Shown: positions 5,377 through 11,706, counted from the stretch's first letter. The stretch: DNA of 11,907 bases from Fen-549 sp964636655 (GCA_964636655.1 CAZWTK010000047.1:1-11907), one strand, 5' to 3'. Numbers and translations: made by a program. The notes: a model not told the origin generated them from the sequence alone.

Positions 5377-6054
5377 TCAGGAAGCGAGCACGGTCTCGGG
5401 CGTGAGCTTGGTCAGCGAGTCGATCACGACGTCGGCGGCGGCCAGCGCATCCGAACGGGGCGGAAAGACGGGGTTGGGTACGGCGACCACGAACATGCCG
5501 GCCGCGCGCGCGGCGAGAAGCCCGTTCGTCGAATCCTCGATCGCCGCCGCCCTTTCGGGAACGACTTCCATCCGCCGGAGCGCCTCGAGATACACGTCCG
5601 GCGCCGGCTTTCCGCGCTCGACCTCCTCGGAGGAGACGGTGACCTCGAACCGATCGGCGATCGCGGCGAGCTGAAGCACCAGTTCGATGATCGGCCGGTT
5701 CGAGGAGGAGGCCAGCCCGAGGCGGAAGCGTTTGGCCATGCGCTCGACAGCCTCTACGGCAGCTTCGAGTAGCGGCAGGTGCTGCCGGTAGAGGTCTTCG
5801 AGCCGGCGCACGACCTCGGCCGAGATCTCCTCGGGCGTCTCGGCAAGCCCGACCTGTTCGTGCATGTAGCGCGACCACTCCGGCGAGCTCATGCCCATCA
5901 TGTCGCGCTGCGCGCTCTCCGGCCAGGCGAGGCCCCGCTCGAGTGCCAGGTCGTGCCTTGCCTCGTCCCAGATCTCCTCGCTGTCGACGAGAACGCCGTC
6001 CATGTCGAAGACGACTGCCTCGAGCGCAGCCCGGGAGTCGGCGATGCCGTTCAC
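5377..6054 (-). CDS. HAD-superfamily phosphatase, beta-phosphoglucomutase-like subgroup
   Basis: 225 residues, cytoplasmic. Members of this subgroup remove or shift phosphate on small sugar phosphates and similar metabolites; the substrate cannot be read from the sequence. All four HAD motifs are visible: motif I VVFDMDGVLVDSE with nucleophile Asp17 and acid/base Asp19; a helical cap of about 30-95 placed between motif I and II (class I cap); motif II LGLASSSN; motif III Lys in RGKPAPDVYLEAL; motif IV AIEDSTNGLLAARAAGM with the metal-binding acidic pair. The GTG start is preferred because TATGAT stands six bases upstream, giving a leaderless message; an internal start near residue 12 would cut into the first strand. 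Convergent with purH, with no co-transcribed neighbour. Beta-phosphoglucomutase or a general sugar phosphatase are both possible. Confidence 0.92.
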   Translation of the reverse strand: MNGIADSRAALEAVVFDMDGVLVDSEEIWDEARHDLALERGLAWPESAQRDMMGMSSPEWSRYMHEQVGLAETPEEISAEVVRRLEDLYRQHLPLLEAAVEAVERMAKRFRLGLASSSNRPIIELVLQLAAIADRFEVTVSSEEVERGKPAPDVYLEALRRMEVVPERAAAIEDSTNGLLAARAAGMFVVAVPNPVFPPRSDALAAADVVIDSLTKLTPETVLAS

Positions 6055-6060
6055 GATGCG

Positions 6061-6066
6061 ATCATA
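6061..6066 (-). promoter_or_regulatory. Candidate -10 of the HAD gene at 5377-6054
   Basis: TATGAT on the minus strand ends six bases before the GTG start codon at 6054; no ribosome site is present. It is one base from consensus TATAAT and fits a leaderless transcript. Confidence 0.5.
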
Positions 6067-6145
6067 GGCATAGAGCCGCGCCCGCGCTTTGATCTCGCCG
6101 GGCCCGGCTGGATGTCTGCTATCTCTCGCGGCGCGGTCTAGGGCG

Positions 6146-7081
6146 CTAGTTGATCGTGCACCTTTTGTCGCCCTGGAGCTCCTGAGCCTGCCGCTCGTTT
6201 GCCAGTGCGTCGAGCGCCTTGTCGTACGGGCCCGGAGCTTCGCTCGTCCAGAACACGTCCGGAGTCACGCCCGGCCCTTGGACGGTGGCGCGGTACTTCT
6301 TGCCCTTGCCCGTCACTCCACTCTTGCGATGCGAGGTTAAGCCGTAACAGAAGCCGCCGGTGGGCGGATGGGTGAGGAAGCTGTTCTCGCGCCTCCAGCC
6401 TCTTCCGTAGCGAGAGTTGAAGGTGTCGAGGTAGATGTTGCGGCCGTACCGGTCGAGCGGTGCGCCCTTGAGAGTGTGCGCGAACCCGTATACGGGCTGA
6501 CCGAGGTAGGTGTAGAAGCCCCAGAGGTGATCGAAGCGCCCGGCCCACGACCAGTCGAGGTTGATTGTCAGCACCGGTATGTCGGTGTTCCAGTGCGACA
6601 GTCGCAGCTCCCGGAAGTTCCTCTTGCCCGTGGTCTGCAGCCCGTAGTTGAACAGCATGCGCTTCCAGGCCTGAACCGCCCAGTGAGAGCCGTCGGGCAT
6701 CGTGCAGGCAGTGACGAGCCAGGTCAGTTCCGGCCCCTCGTAGTCGCCGCAGACGTTCTTGAAGTGCTTCCAGTACTTACCGTTGTGGTAGAACTTCCAG
6801 CCGCCGGCGCGGTCGAGCTTGAACGCGACCTGCTTGCCTCCCTTCACCGGGGGGCGGGCGTTGATACCGCCCTTGGCCAGGACGTGGTACACCCTCTTGT
6901 GTTTGCCTCTCTTTGTGTAGGTGAGCATCGCGACCCCGGCCTTGTTCACCTCGAGTCGGACGTTGTGTGCGTTCCTATCGATGAGCTGCGAAGCGCCTGC
7001 GGTGGGCGCCAACGCGCCACCCAGCGCTACGACGCAAGCAAAGAGGAACAGTCGGACAGACATCTTGCCGATTAATCGCAT
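6146..7081 (-). CDS. Secreted protein of unknown function
   Basis: 311 residues. The N-terminus is a Sec-type signal peptide: basic start, hydrophobic LFLFACVVALGGALAPTAGA (11-30), and a probable cut after AGA at residue 30. The mature part of about 280 residues is rich in Trp, Tyr, Gly and basic residues, without membrane segments or any motif I recognise. Four cysteines remain after cleavage (about 111, 126, 245, 308), enough for two disulfide bonds, which suits an extracellular place. The first third (LEVNKAGVAMLTYTKRGK, HVLAKGGINA) looks beta-rich; the middle holds W-rich blocks (NLDWSWAGRFDHLWGFY). GAGGTG eight bases before the ATG is a good ribosome site, unlike most genes here. An internal ATG at residue 7 could also serve. 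The hairpin array at 7191-7269 lies upstream. No enzyme function can be proposed. Confidence 0.85.
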   Translation of the reverse strand: MRLIGKMSVRLFLFACVVALGGALAPTAGASQLIDRNAHNVRLEVNKAGVAMLTYTKRGKHKRVYHVLAKGGINARPPVKGGKQVAFKLDRAGGWKFYHNGKYWKHFKNVCGDYEGPELTWLVTACTMPDGSHWAVQAWKRMLFNYGLQTTGKRNFRELRLSHWNTDIPVLTINLDWSWAGRFDHLWGFYTYLGQPVYGFAHTLKGAPLDRYGRNIYLDTFNSRYGRGWRRENSFLTHPPTGGFCYGLTSHRKSGVTGKGKKYRATVQGPGVTPDVFWTSEAPGPYDKALDALANERQAQELQGDKRCTIN

Positions 7082-7190
7082 TATTCATACACCTCGGACT
7101 CGCGGGAGAGATTCAGCAATGTCGTTATCCGGATCGGCACCTCATGCCGGATTCTTGACCCCTGAGAAGGGTAGCGATACCGGCAAGAAG

Positions 7191-7269
7191 CGGGTCGAAG
7201 ACCGTTTTTTGGGCGCGACGCACCCTTTTAGGGCTAGAAGAACCCTTTTGGCTCGAAGAGCCCCTTTTT
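7191..7269 (+). repeat. Tandem array of four hairpin plus T-tract units
   Basis: Four units, each a 11-15 base GC hairpin followed by a T-run on the plus strand; the T-runs begin at 7205, 7226, 7246 and 7265 (spacing 21, 20, 19). Unit 1 is GGTC-GAA-GACC then six T. Unit 2 is GGGCGC-GAC-GCACCC with one mismatch, then four T. Unit 3 is GGGCTAGAAGAACCC, stem mostly GGG/CCC, then four T. Unit 4 is GGCTC-GAA-GAGCC then CC and five T. Each looks like a small intrinsic terminator for plus-strand transcription, yet no plus-strand gene precedes it. Confidence 0.65.
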
Positions 7270-7419
7270 GGGAGGCTCCTCGAGCGGCTGGAGGGGATGA
7301 GGGACTCATGCGCTCTTCTCGGCGGATCTCCGCTTGAATCGCGCTGATTCGATGAGCCCGCTTGCCGATTCTGCGCCCGGGGGCGGTATCCTCTTTCGGC
7401 GCGAACGACCGCTCGCCGC

Positions 7420-7439
7420 CGGAAATCGCCTGATTTCCG
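7420..7439. repeat. Solitary palindrome of the element family
   Basis: CGGAAATC 7420-7427 pairs with GATTTCCG 7432-7439 around a 4-base loop. The left side, CCGCCGGAAATCG, is a 13-base match to the terminal palindrome of copy A (79-91). The two hairpins that precede this palindrome in complete copies are not seen here. It ends eleven bases from the 3' end of tRNA-Ser(UGA) on its downstream side. Confidence 0.65.
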
Positions 7440-7449
7440 CCGATATTCA

Positions 7450-7536
7450 CGGCGGGGGTGGGATTCGAACCCACGGGGGGCGTGAACCCCCAACGGTTTT
7501 CAAGACCGTCCCGTTCGTCCGCTCCGGCACCCCGCC
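7450..7536 (-). tRNA. tRNA-Ser(UGA)
   Basis: The minus strand gives a complete class II tRNA: acceptor GGCGGGG/CCCCGCC with discriminator G at 7450, anticodon loop CTTGAAA on the stem ACGGT/ACCGT, a long variable arm, and T arm GTGGG-TTCGAAT-CCCAC. Anticodon UGA reads UCA and the other UCN codons by wobble. CCA is not encoded. It lies 243 bases downstream of serS, on the same strand, so read-through from the gene of its own synthetase is possible. A repeat element fills the DNA immediately upstream and a related palindrome lies just downstream. Confidence 0.97.
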
Positions 7537-7540
7537 TATA

Positions 7541-7645
7541 CCGGCGAAAACCTATCGGTTTTCGCCGGAGTCAATCGGGAGTTGAGCGCGCCTGGCGGCG
7601 CTTTCTCAACTTCTGCTCCTGAGGAGCGTGGCTGGTTAACCACCC
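7541..7645 (-). repeat. Dispersed hairpin element, copy F (between serS and tRNA-Ser)
   Basis: Reverse-oriented copy. In plus coordinates: terminal palindrome CCGGCGAAAACC 7541-7552 with GGTTTTCGCCGG 7557-7568, a perfect 12-bp stem with a 4-base loop; two-tier hairpin with outer AGTTGAG 7580-7586 and CTCAACT 7605-7611 and inner GCGCC 7588-7592 with GGCGC 7597-7601; first hairpin GCTCC 7615-7619, TGA, GGAGC 7623-7627; and the palindrome TGGTTAACCA 7633-7642 at the place of the upstream stem. The outer stem differs from CGAGTC/GACTCG of copies A and C but is fully paired. The terminal palindrome ends four bases from the tRNA 5' end. Confidence 0.7.
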
Positions 7646-7779
7646 ATGCTTCTCGGAGTTCGAGGAGGGTTGAGGGCCGGCGTCCGGTGAGCCGCTCCCA
7701 TCCTGCCGGTCGCGGCGGCATCTTGGGCATCGACGTGCTTCGCACTCGATCCCCTACGAGGGTTTCCGGCGGTCGGTGC

Positions 7780-8997
7780 TTACCGGCGAGAGAACTTCTT
7801 CGGCGCGCCGTAGCGTGCGAGCGCGGCGGGTACGACGACGCTGCCATCATCCTGCTGCCCGTTCTCGAGCAGCGCCAGCAGCATGCGCCCGACGGCGGCG
7901 GTGCCGTTGAGCGTGTGAACCGGCGCAGGCCCGCGCTCGCCGCGGTACCTGACCTTGAGCCGCCGAGCCTGGAAGTCGGTCGTGTTGGAGCAGGACGTGA
8001 CCTCGCGGTAGCGGCCCTGGCTCGGCAGCCAGACCTCGAGATCGATCTTTCTGGCCGCGGGGGCGCCGAGGTCGCCCGCGGCGATGTCGACGGCGCGGTA
8101 GGGAAGCTCCAGCGTCTGCAGGATCTCTTCCTCGATCGCCACCATCCGCTCGTGCTCCTGCCAGGAGTCTTCGGGCCGGGCGTAGACGTACATCTCGACC
8201 TTGTCGAACTGATGTACACGGAACATGCCGTGCGTCTCCTTGCCCGCCGCCCCGGCCTCGCGCCTGAAGCAGGTCGAGTAGCCGGCGTAGCGCAGGGGCA
8301 GTTCGTCCGACTCGAGCAGCTCGTTCATGTGCAGGCCGGCGAGCGCCACCTCCGAGGTGCCGGTCAGGTAGAGGCCGTCGGACGGGATCTCGTAGATGTT
8401 GGCCTTGTCGGTTGGGAAAAAGCCGGTGCCGAACATTGCCTCCTCACGCACGAGCACCGGCGGGAGCACCGGCAAGAAGCCCCTGCTGCCCAGTAGGTCG
8501 AGCGCGTAGCGGAAGAGCGCAAGGGCCAGTAAGGCGGTGTCGCCGATGATGTAACCGAAGCGGGCGCCCGAGAGTCTCGCGGCCCGCTCCATGTCGAAGC
8601 GGCCAAGCTCCAGGTGGCTGAGAGGGTTTTCGATCGCGCGCGGCTCGCCGACGCGCCTCAGCTCCACGGCGTCCTCGTCGGTCTCGCCGTCGGGGACGTC
8701 CGGATGCGGCGGATTGGGTACGAGCGCCATTGCCGCTTCGCGGGCGGCCTCGGCCTCCGCCAGCTCCTCCTCGAGTCGCTGCAGCTTCGTCTTGATCAGC
8801 TTCAACTGCTCGAGCTGCTCGGGGGTCGGCTTCCCCTTGATCTTGGTCTGAGAGCGAAGCTCGTCCACCTGGGGCACGAGCTCGAGCCAGCGGGCGTCGG
8901 CCTGCATCAGGTGATCGAACGCCTCGACGCCGCCCTTGCGGGCGAGCGCGGCGCGGAGGCCGTCCGGATCCGAGCGAGCGGCTTTGAGGTCGATCAC
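7780..8997 (-). CDS. serS: Seryl-tRNA synthetase
   Basis: 405 residues, slightly shorter than the usual 420-430. It charges tRNA-Ser with serine from ATP and serine in the cytoplasm; class II, homodimer. The N-terminal arm, residues about 30-95, is the long antiparallel coiled coil that grips the long variable arm of tRNA-Ser (LEQLKLIKTKLQRLEEELAE and similar). The catalytic domain follows, with motif 1 around GFLPVLPPVLVR (173-184), the TSE serine-site motif TGTSEVALA (212-220), motif 2 FRREAGAAGKETHGMFRVHQ (244-263) and motif 3 NGTAAVGRMLLALLENGQ (364-381) carrying the ATP-binding Arg. GTG start, fixed by the conserved opening MIDLKAAR; TAGACT lies seven bases upstream and no ribosome site is present. 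The arm appears a little short (around KGKPTPEQ). Two tRNA-Ser genes lie in the same window, one directly downstream. Confidence 0.97.
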   Translation of the reverse strand: MIDLKAARSDPDGLRAALARKGGVEAFDHLMQADARWLELVPQVDELRSQTKIKGKPTPEQLEQLKLIKTKLQRLEEELAEAEAAREAAMALVPNPPHPDVPDGETDEDAVELRRVGEPRAIENPLSHLELGRFDMERAARLSGARFGYIIGDTALLALALFRYALDLLGSRGFLPVLPPVLVREEAMFGTGFFPTDKANIYEIPSDGLYLTGTSEVALAGLHMNELLESDELPLRYAGYSTCFRREAGAAGKETHGMFRVHQFDKVEMYVYARPEDSWQEHERMVAIEEEILQTLELPYRAVDIAAGDLGAPAARKIDLEVWLPSQGRYREVTSCSNTTDFQARRLKVRYRGERGPAPVHTLNGTAAVGRMLLALLENGQQDDGSVVVPAALARYGAPKKFSRR

Positions 8998-9004
8998 GGC
9001 TGCA

Positions 9005-9010
9005 AGTCTA
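9005..9010 (-). promoter_or_regulatory. Candidate -10 of serS
   Basis: TAGACT on the minus strand ends seven bases before the GTG start at 8997, inside the 49-base gap behind the HAD gene. With no Shine-Dalgarno, this suggests a leaderless serS message in addition to any read-through from upstream. Confidence 0.45.
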
Positions 9011-9046
9011 CGGGGAGGAGGATCGCGACGGAAGCCCGCAAGTGGG

Positions 9047-9892
9047 CTACCGGCCCGATTCGGGCGCGAGCATGGCCTCGATCACCTGCGCGACTCCCTC
9101 TTCCTGCACGGGCGGGCAGACGAAGTCGGCGCGAGCGCGCACCCCGGCCTGGGCGTTGGCGACGGCGACCGAGTAGCCGGCCCAGTCGAGCAGCTCGATG
9201 TCGTTCTCCCCGTCACCGAAGGCCACCGTCTCGGCGGCCGTGAAGCCGAGGCGCTCGGCGACGAAGCCGAGCCCCGCGCCCTTCGACACCTCCGGACTGG
9301 CCAGCTCGAGGAAGAAGGGAAGCGATTTCGAGATGTACAGCCGTCCGTCGAACTGCCCGCGCAGACGCTCGGCGAGCCCGTCGAGCGCCGTCGGCTCGCC
9401 GATCACGACCAGCTTCGTGGGCGGACTTTCCAACCACTCGAGCAGGTTGCCGACGGTGTCGATCGGGATCCGCTGGTGCTCGGCGTAGCTGTGCGACTCG
9501 GGTGTCATCTTCGCCACGTAGAGGTTGTCGCCGACGTAGCAGTTGAGCGAGAACCCTTCCCGCTCGACGGCCGCGATCGTCTCGCGCGCCAGCTCGAGCG
9601 GAATCGTGACGTGGTGGAGGAAGCGCCCGCTCGTGGGATCGGCGACGATCGCGCCCTGGTAGCAGACGGCCAGATCGTCGATGCCCGCCCGCTCGAGGTA
9701 GGGGCGCACCGAGCGGAACATGCGGCCCGTCACGATCACGAAGTGGATGCCTGCCGCCTGCGCGGCGGTGATCGCGGCGGCGCTGCGCTCGTGCAGCTCG
9801 TAGTCCTCGCCGATCAGGGTGCGATCGAGGTCGGAGGCGATCGCCTTGACGCGGCGCGGAAAGTCGTCCGGAAGAGCGAGGGCAGCGGGCAC
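9047..9892 (-). CDS. Cof-type HAD-IIB phosphatase
   Basis: 281 residues, cytoplasmic. The Cof/HAD-IIB group dephosphorylates sugar phosphates, nucleotides and cofactors with broad specificity; the true substrate is unknown. Motif I is IASDLDRTLI with nucleophile Asp21 and Asp23, motif II IVTGR (about 53-57), motif III Lys in SKGAGLGFVAERLG, and motif IV VAFGDGENDIELL, the GDGxND form typical of Cof proteins. The C2 cap lies between motif II and III (about 85-190: FLHHVTIPLELARETIAA to LYISKSLPFFLELA). The GTG start is supported by a TAGGCT hexamer nine bases upstream; a nearby ATG at 9899 is in another frame. It is on the same strand as serS, 49 bases ahead, so the two could share a transcript. 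It is divergent from the metallo-hydrolase gene across 21 bases. Confidence 0.93.
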   Translation of the reverse strand: MPAALALPDDFPRRVKAIASDLDRTLIGEDYELHERSAAAITAAQAAGIHFVIVTGRMFRSVRPYLERAGIDDLAVCYQGAIVADPTSGRFLHHVTIPLELARETIAAVEREGFSLNCYVGDNLYVAKMTPESHSYAEHQRIPIDTVGNLLEWLESPPTKLVVIGEPTALDGLAERLRGQFDGRLYISKSLPFFLELASPEVSKGAGLGFVAERLGFTAAETVAFGDGENDIELLDWAGYSVAVANAQAGVRARADFVCPPVQEEGVAQVIEAMLAPESGR

Positions 9893-9897
9893 TGATC

Positions 9898-9910
9898 ATC
9901 TAGCCTAGAT
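9898..9910. promoter_or_regulatory. Palindromic two-way promoter, overlapping -10 boxes
   Basis: ATCTAG-C-CTAGAT is a perfect palindrome centred in the 21-base gap between the divergent GTG starts at 9892 (-) and 9914 (+). It contains TAGCCT (9901-9906) for the right-hand gene and, on the other strand, TAGGCT (9907-9902) for the left-hand gene, seven and nine bases from the respective starts. Neither has a clear -35 or a ribosome site. The same symmetric site could alternatively be an operator. Confidence 0.5.
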
Positions 9911-9913
9911 GAG

Positions 9914-10600
9914 GTGATCATCGAGCGGAGCATGCACCCAGGCTGGCTCTCGAATGCCTATCTGGTCGCCGACCGGCCGGGCGGCACGGCGGTCTTCGTC
10001 GACAGCGGTGCCCCGCTCGAGCCGCTGCTACGAGCGGTCGAGGCGAACGAGTTGACGCCGACCCATCTGTTGGTGACACACGGGCACGCCGACCACACCA
10101 TCGGTAACGAGACGCTGTGGCGCCGCTTCGGGCTCGAGCTGATCGAGCGGGTGGGCGACCGGTTCCAGACCGGCGAGCTGTCGATCGAGACGCTCGCGAC
10201 ACCTGGACACAGTGCCGACTCGCGCTCCTTCTTGATCAACGGCAGCGCCTGTTTCAGCGGCGACACGCTGTTTGCCGGCACGGTCGGCGGATCGGGTTCG
10301 AGCTTCGCCGATCTGCGCCGTTCGATCATGGAGGTGCTGCTTGCTCTTCCGCGCGAGACGCGCGTTCTGCCCGGGCACAGCGAAGAGACGAGCGTGGACG
10401 AGGAGTGGGAGGGCAACCCGTTTGTGCGCATCTGGCGCGGACTCGACAGCGAAGGCGACGAGCGCTGCCGCCTCGCCGGGCGCGAGGCACAACTCGTGCT
10501 CTGGGCGCGCGACTACGACGGCGGGTTCAAGGCCTGGCTGCGCTTCGACGACGGAAGCGACCAGATAGTCGGTGGCTCGCGCGTGGAGCGCAGGCGCTAG
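9914..10600 (+). CDS. Metallo-beta-lactamase-fold hydrolase, glyoxalase II-like
   Basis: 228 residues, cytoplasmic, no signal peptide. The binuclear metal site is complete: THGHADH (His56, His58, Asp60, His61), His99 in ATPGHSADS, Asp117 in FSGDTLFAG and His155 in VLPGHSEET. The order and the short spacing of TPGHS and SGDTLF match the hydroxyacylglutathione hydrolase (glyoxalase II) branch, which cleaves thioesters, and not the class B lactamases. The last about 40 residues (QLVLWARDYDGGFKAWLRFDDGSDQIVGG) form an extension I do not recognise; the typical glyoxalase II C-terminal helical domain is absent. Actinobacteria generally lack glutathione, so the thioester, if it is one, would be of another thiol. 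GTG start, leaderless by the -10 box at 9901-9906; an ATG at residue 7 is an alternative. Confidence 0.92.
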   Translation: MIIERSMHPGWLSNAYLVADRPGGTAVFVDSGAPLEPLLRAVEANELTPTHLLVTHGHADHTIGNETLWRRFGLELIERVGDRFQTGELSIETLATPGHSADSRSFLINGSACFSGDTLFAGTVGGSGSSFADLRRSIMEVLLALPRETRVLPGHSEETSVDEEWEGNPFVRIWRGLDSEGDERCRLAGREAQLVLWARDYDGGFKAWLRFDDGSDQIVGGSRVERRR

Positions 10601-10643
10601 CGCCCTTCCGGCTACACTCCTCGCCCCGATTCGGGCTGGTGAT

Positions 10644-10671
10644 GTGACCCTCGGCGGCTCTACGATAGGGT
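10644..10671 (+). promoter_or_regulatory. Candidate promoter of the LacI-like gene
   Basis: GTGACC at 10644-10649 and TAGGGT at 10666-10671 are 16 bases apart; the first matches TTGACA at four of six places. It would give a leader of roughly 27 bases before the ATG at 10705. No Shine-Dalgarno sequence is seen before either possible start. Confidence 0.4.
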
Positions 10672-10704
10672 AGTGCGGCTTCTGCGGCGACGCCTCTCGG
10701 TCAA

Positions 10705-11706
10705 ATGCCTTCACATTCGGTCGATTCCCGGGACATGAGCCATTCGGCCACTGCGATTCTCGCTGCAATCGAGGAGGAAACGAGGGAGCGAGAGCTCTTT
10801 CGCGAACAGGCCGACGCGCTGGCGGCGGAAAAGATGCGGACGGAGAGCACCACGCCGCCGGTGATCGGCGTGGCGACGATCACCTGGGAGTACACGGACA
10901 GCCCGCATCCGGTCTTTCTCGGCTTGCTCGAGGGCATCAAGTCGCGTCTGCGCGCCAGCGGCTGCGACCTGCTCCTCTTCACCACCATCGACTCCGATCC
11001 CGATGCCTACCTTCGCCGCTGCCGCGACAGCGTCGTTCGCGGAGTGATCCTGCACGGTTTCACCACCGACGATGCGCGCGTGTCCAGGCTGCTCGAGGCA
11101 AGGATTCCCTGCGTCGGGGTCGACGACATCGGTCTGGCTCCCCGGCTTGGCCACGTCTCGTCCGACAACGTCGGAGGGGCTCTCGAGGCGGTGCGTCATC
11201 TGCACGCGGCCGGTCGGCGCCGGATCGCGACCATCCACGCTCCGCTGTCTCACTCGGTTGGCGGAGAGCGCCTGCTCGGCTACCGCATCGGGCTCGAGGA
11301 GGTTGGCCTGCACGCCCGGCAGGACTACCTGGCCGAGGCGGATTTCTTCCTCCACGACGGCGAGATCGCGATGGAGAAGCTGCTGGTGCTGGACGAGCGC
11401 CCCGACGCGGTCTTCGCCGCCAGCGACGTGATGGCCATCGGCGCGATGGCCGCGATCGAGAAGGCCGGCCTGCGCATCCCCGACGACATCGCCATCGTCG
11501 GCTACGACGACTCTCCTTACGCGACTCTCGTGTCGCCCCAGCTCACCACCGTGCGCCAGGATGCGACGGCGCAGGGAATCGCGGCGGCCGAGGGCGTATT
11601 GCGTATGATCCTCGATCCCTCGGCGAACCCGGTCGAGCTGGTAGTCCCGGTCAAGTTGGTAGTGCGCGAATCGTCCGGCGTAAATCGGCCTGCGAAGCGG
11701 GCCTAG
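10705..11706 (+). CDS. LacI-family ligand-sensor protein lacking the DNA-binding domain
   Basis: 333 residues. From residue about 52 to 325 it is the periplasmic-binding-protein-like sensor domain of LacI/GalR repressors, which bind a sugar or nucleoside: VIGVATITWEY.DSPHPVFLGLLEGIKSRL, RGVILHG, GVDDIGL, VSSDNVGGALEAVRHL, GGERLLGYRIGLEEVGL, DAVFAASDVMAIGAMAA, IPDDIAIVGYDDSPYATLVSP and TTVRQD. The first 50 residues contain no LacI helix-turn-helix; they are a charged, helical stretch (AILAAIEEETRERELFREQA). No frame upstream encodes the missing part, and a stop lies in frame at 10666. There is no signal peptide, so it is not an exported binding protein. Role unknown: a sensor partner, an orphan regulator that oligomerises by its N-terminal helix, or a degenerate repressor. 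ATG at 10735 is an alternative start. The last 10-11 codons and the stop lie inside repeat copy E. Confidence 0.88.
   Translation: MPSHSVDSRDMSHSATAILAAIEEETRERELFREQADALAAEKMRTESTTPPVIGVATITWEYTDSPHPVFLGLLEGIKSRLRASGCDLLLFTTIDSDPDAYLRRCRDSVVRGVILHGFTTDDARVSRLLEARIPCVGVDDIGLAPRLGHVSSDNVGGALEAVRHLHAAGRRRIATIHAPLSHSVGGERLLGYRIGLEEVGLHARQDYLAEADFFLHDGEIAMEKLLVLDERPDAVFAASDVMAIGAMAAIEKAGLRIPDDIAIVGYDDSPYATLVSPQLTTVRQDATAQGIAAAEGVLRMILDPSANPVELVVPVKLVVRESSGVNRPAKRA

Larger units (their letters stand above)
7082..7449. other. Long non-coding stretch between the secreted-protein gene and tRNA-Ser
   Basis: 368 bases without a credible gene; frames open here lack ribosome sites and overlap the tRNA. 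It holds the hairpin/T-tract array (7191-7269) and a palindrome next to the tRNA (7420-7439), each listed apart. A TTGACC at 7155-7160 resembles a plus-strand -35, but no fitting -10 follows at normal spacing. On the minus strand it is the leader of the secreted-protein gene. Confidence 0.5.

Noticed and set aside
5195..5878. 227-residue minus-strand frame overlapping the HAD gene
   Set aside because: Arg-rich shadow of the HAD gene in another frame of the same strand; the HAD frame carries all four catalytic motifs.
7155..7183. Plus-strand promoter (TTGACC) driving a small RNA ending in the hairpin array
   Set aside because: The only -10-like string, GATACC, is 15 bases away and poor; not enough to call a small RNA gene.
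7125..7493. Overlapping 110- and 122-residue minus-strand frames upstream of the secreted-protein gene
   Set aside because: Both run through the tRNA-Ser gene and the hairpin array, with biased composition and no start signal.
7582..8496. 304-residue open frame on the plus strand opposite serS
   Set aside because: Antisense shadow of serS with Arg/Gly/Val-rich composition; it begins in repeat copy F and has no ribosome site.
8936..9895. 319-residue plus-strand frame opposite the Cof-type phosphatase
   Set aside because: Antisense shadow; the minus-strand frame has DLDRT and GDGEND motifs.
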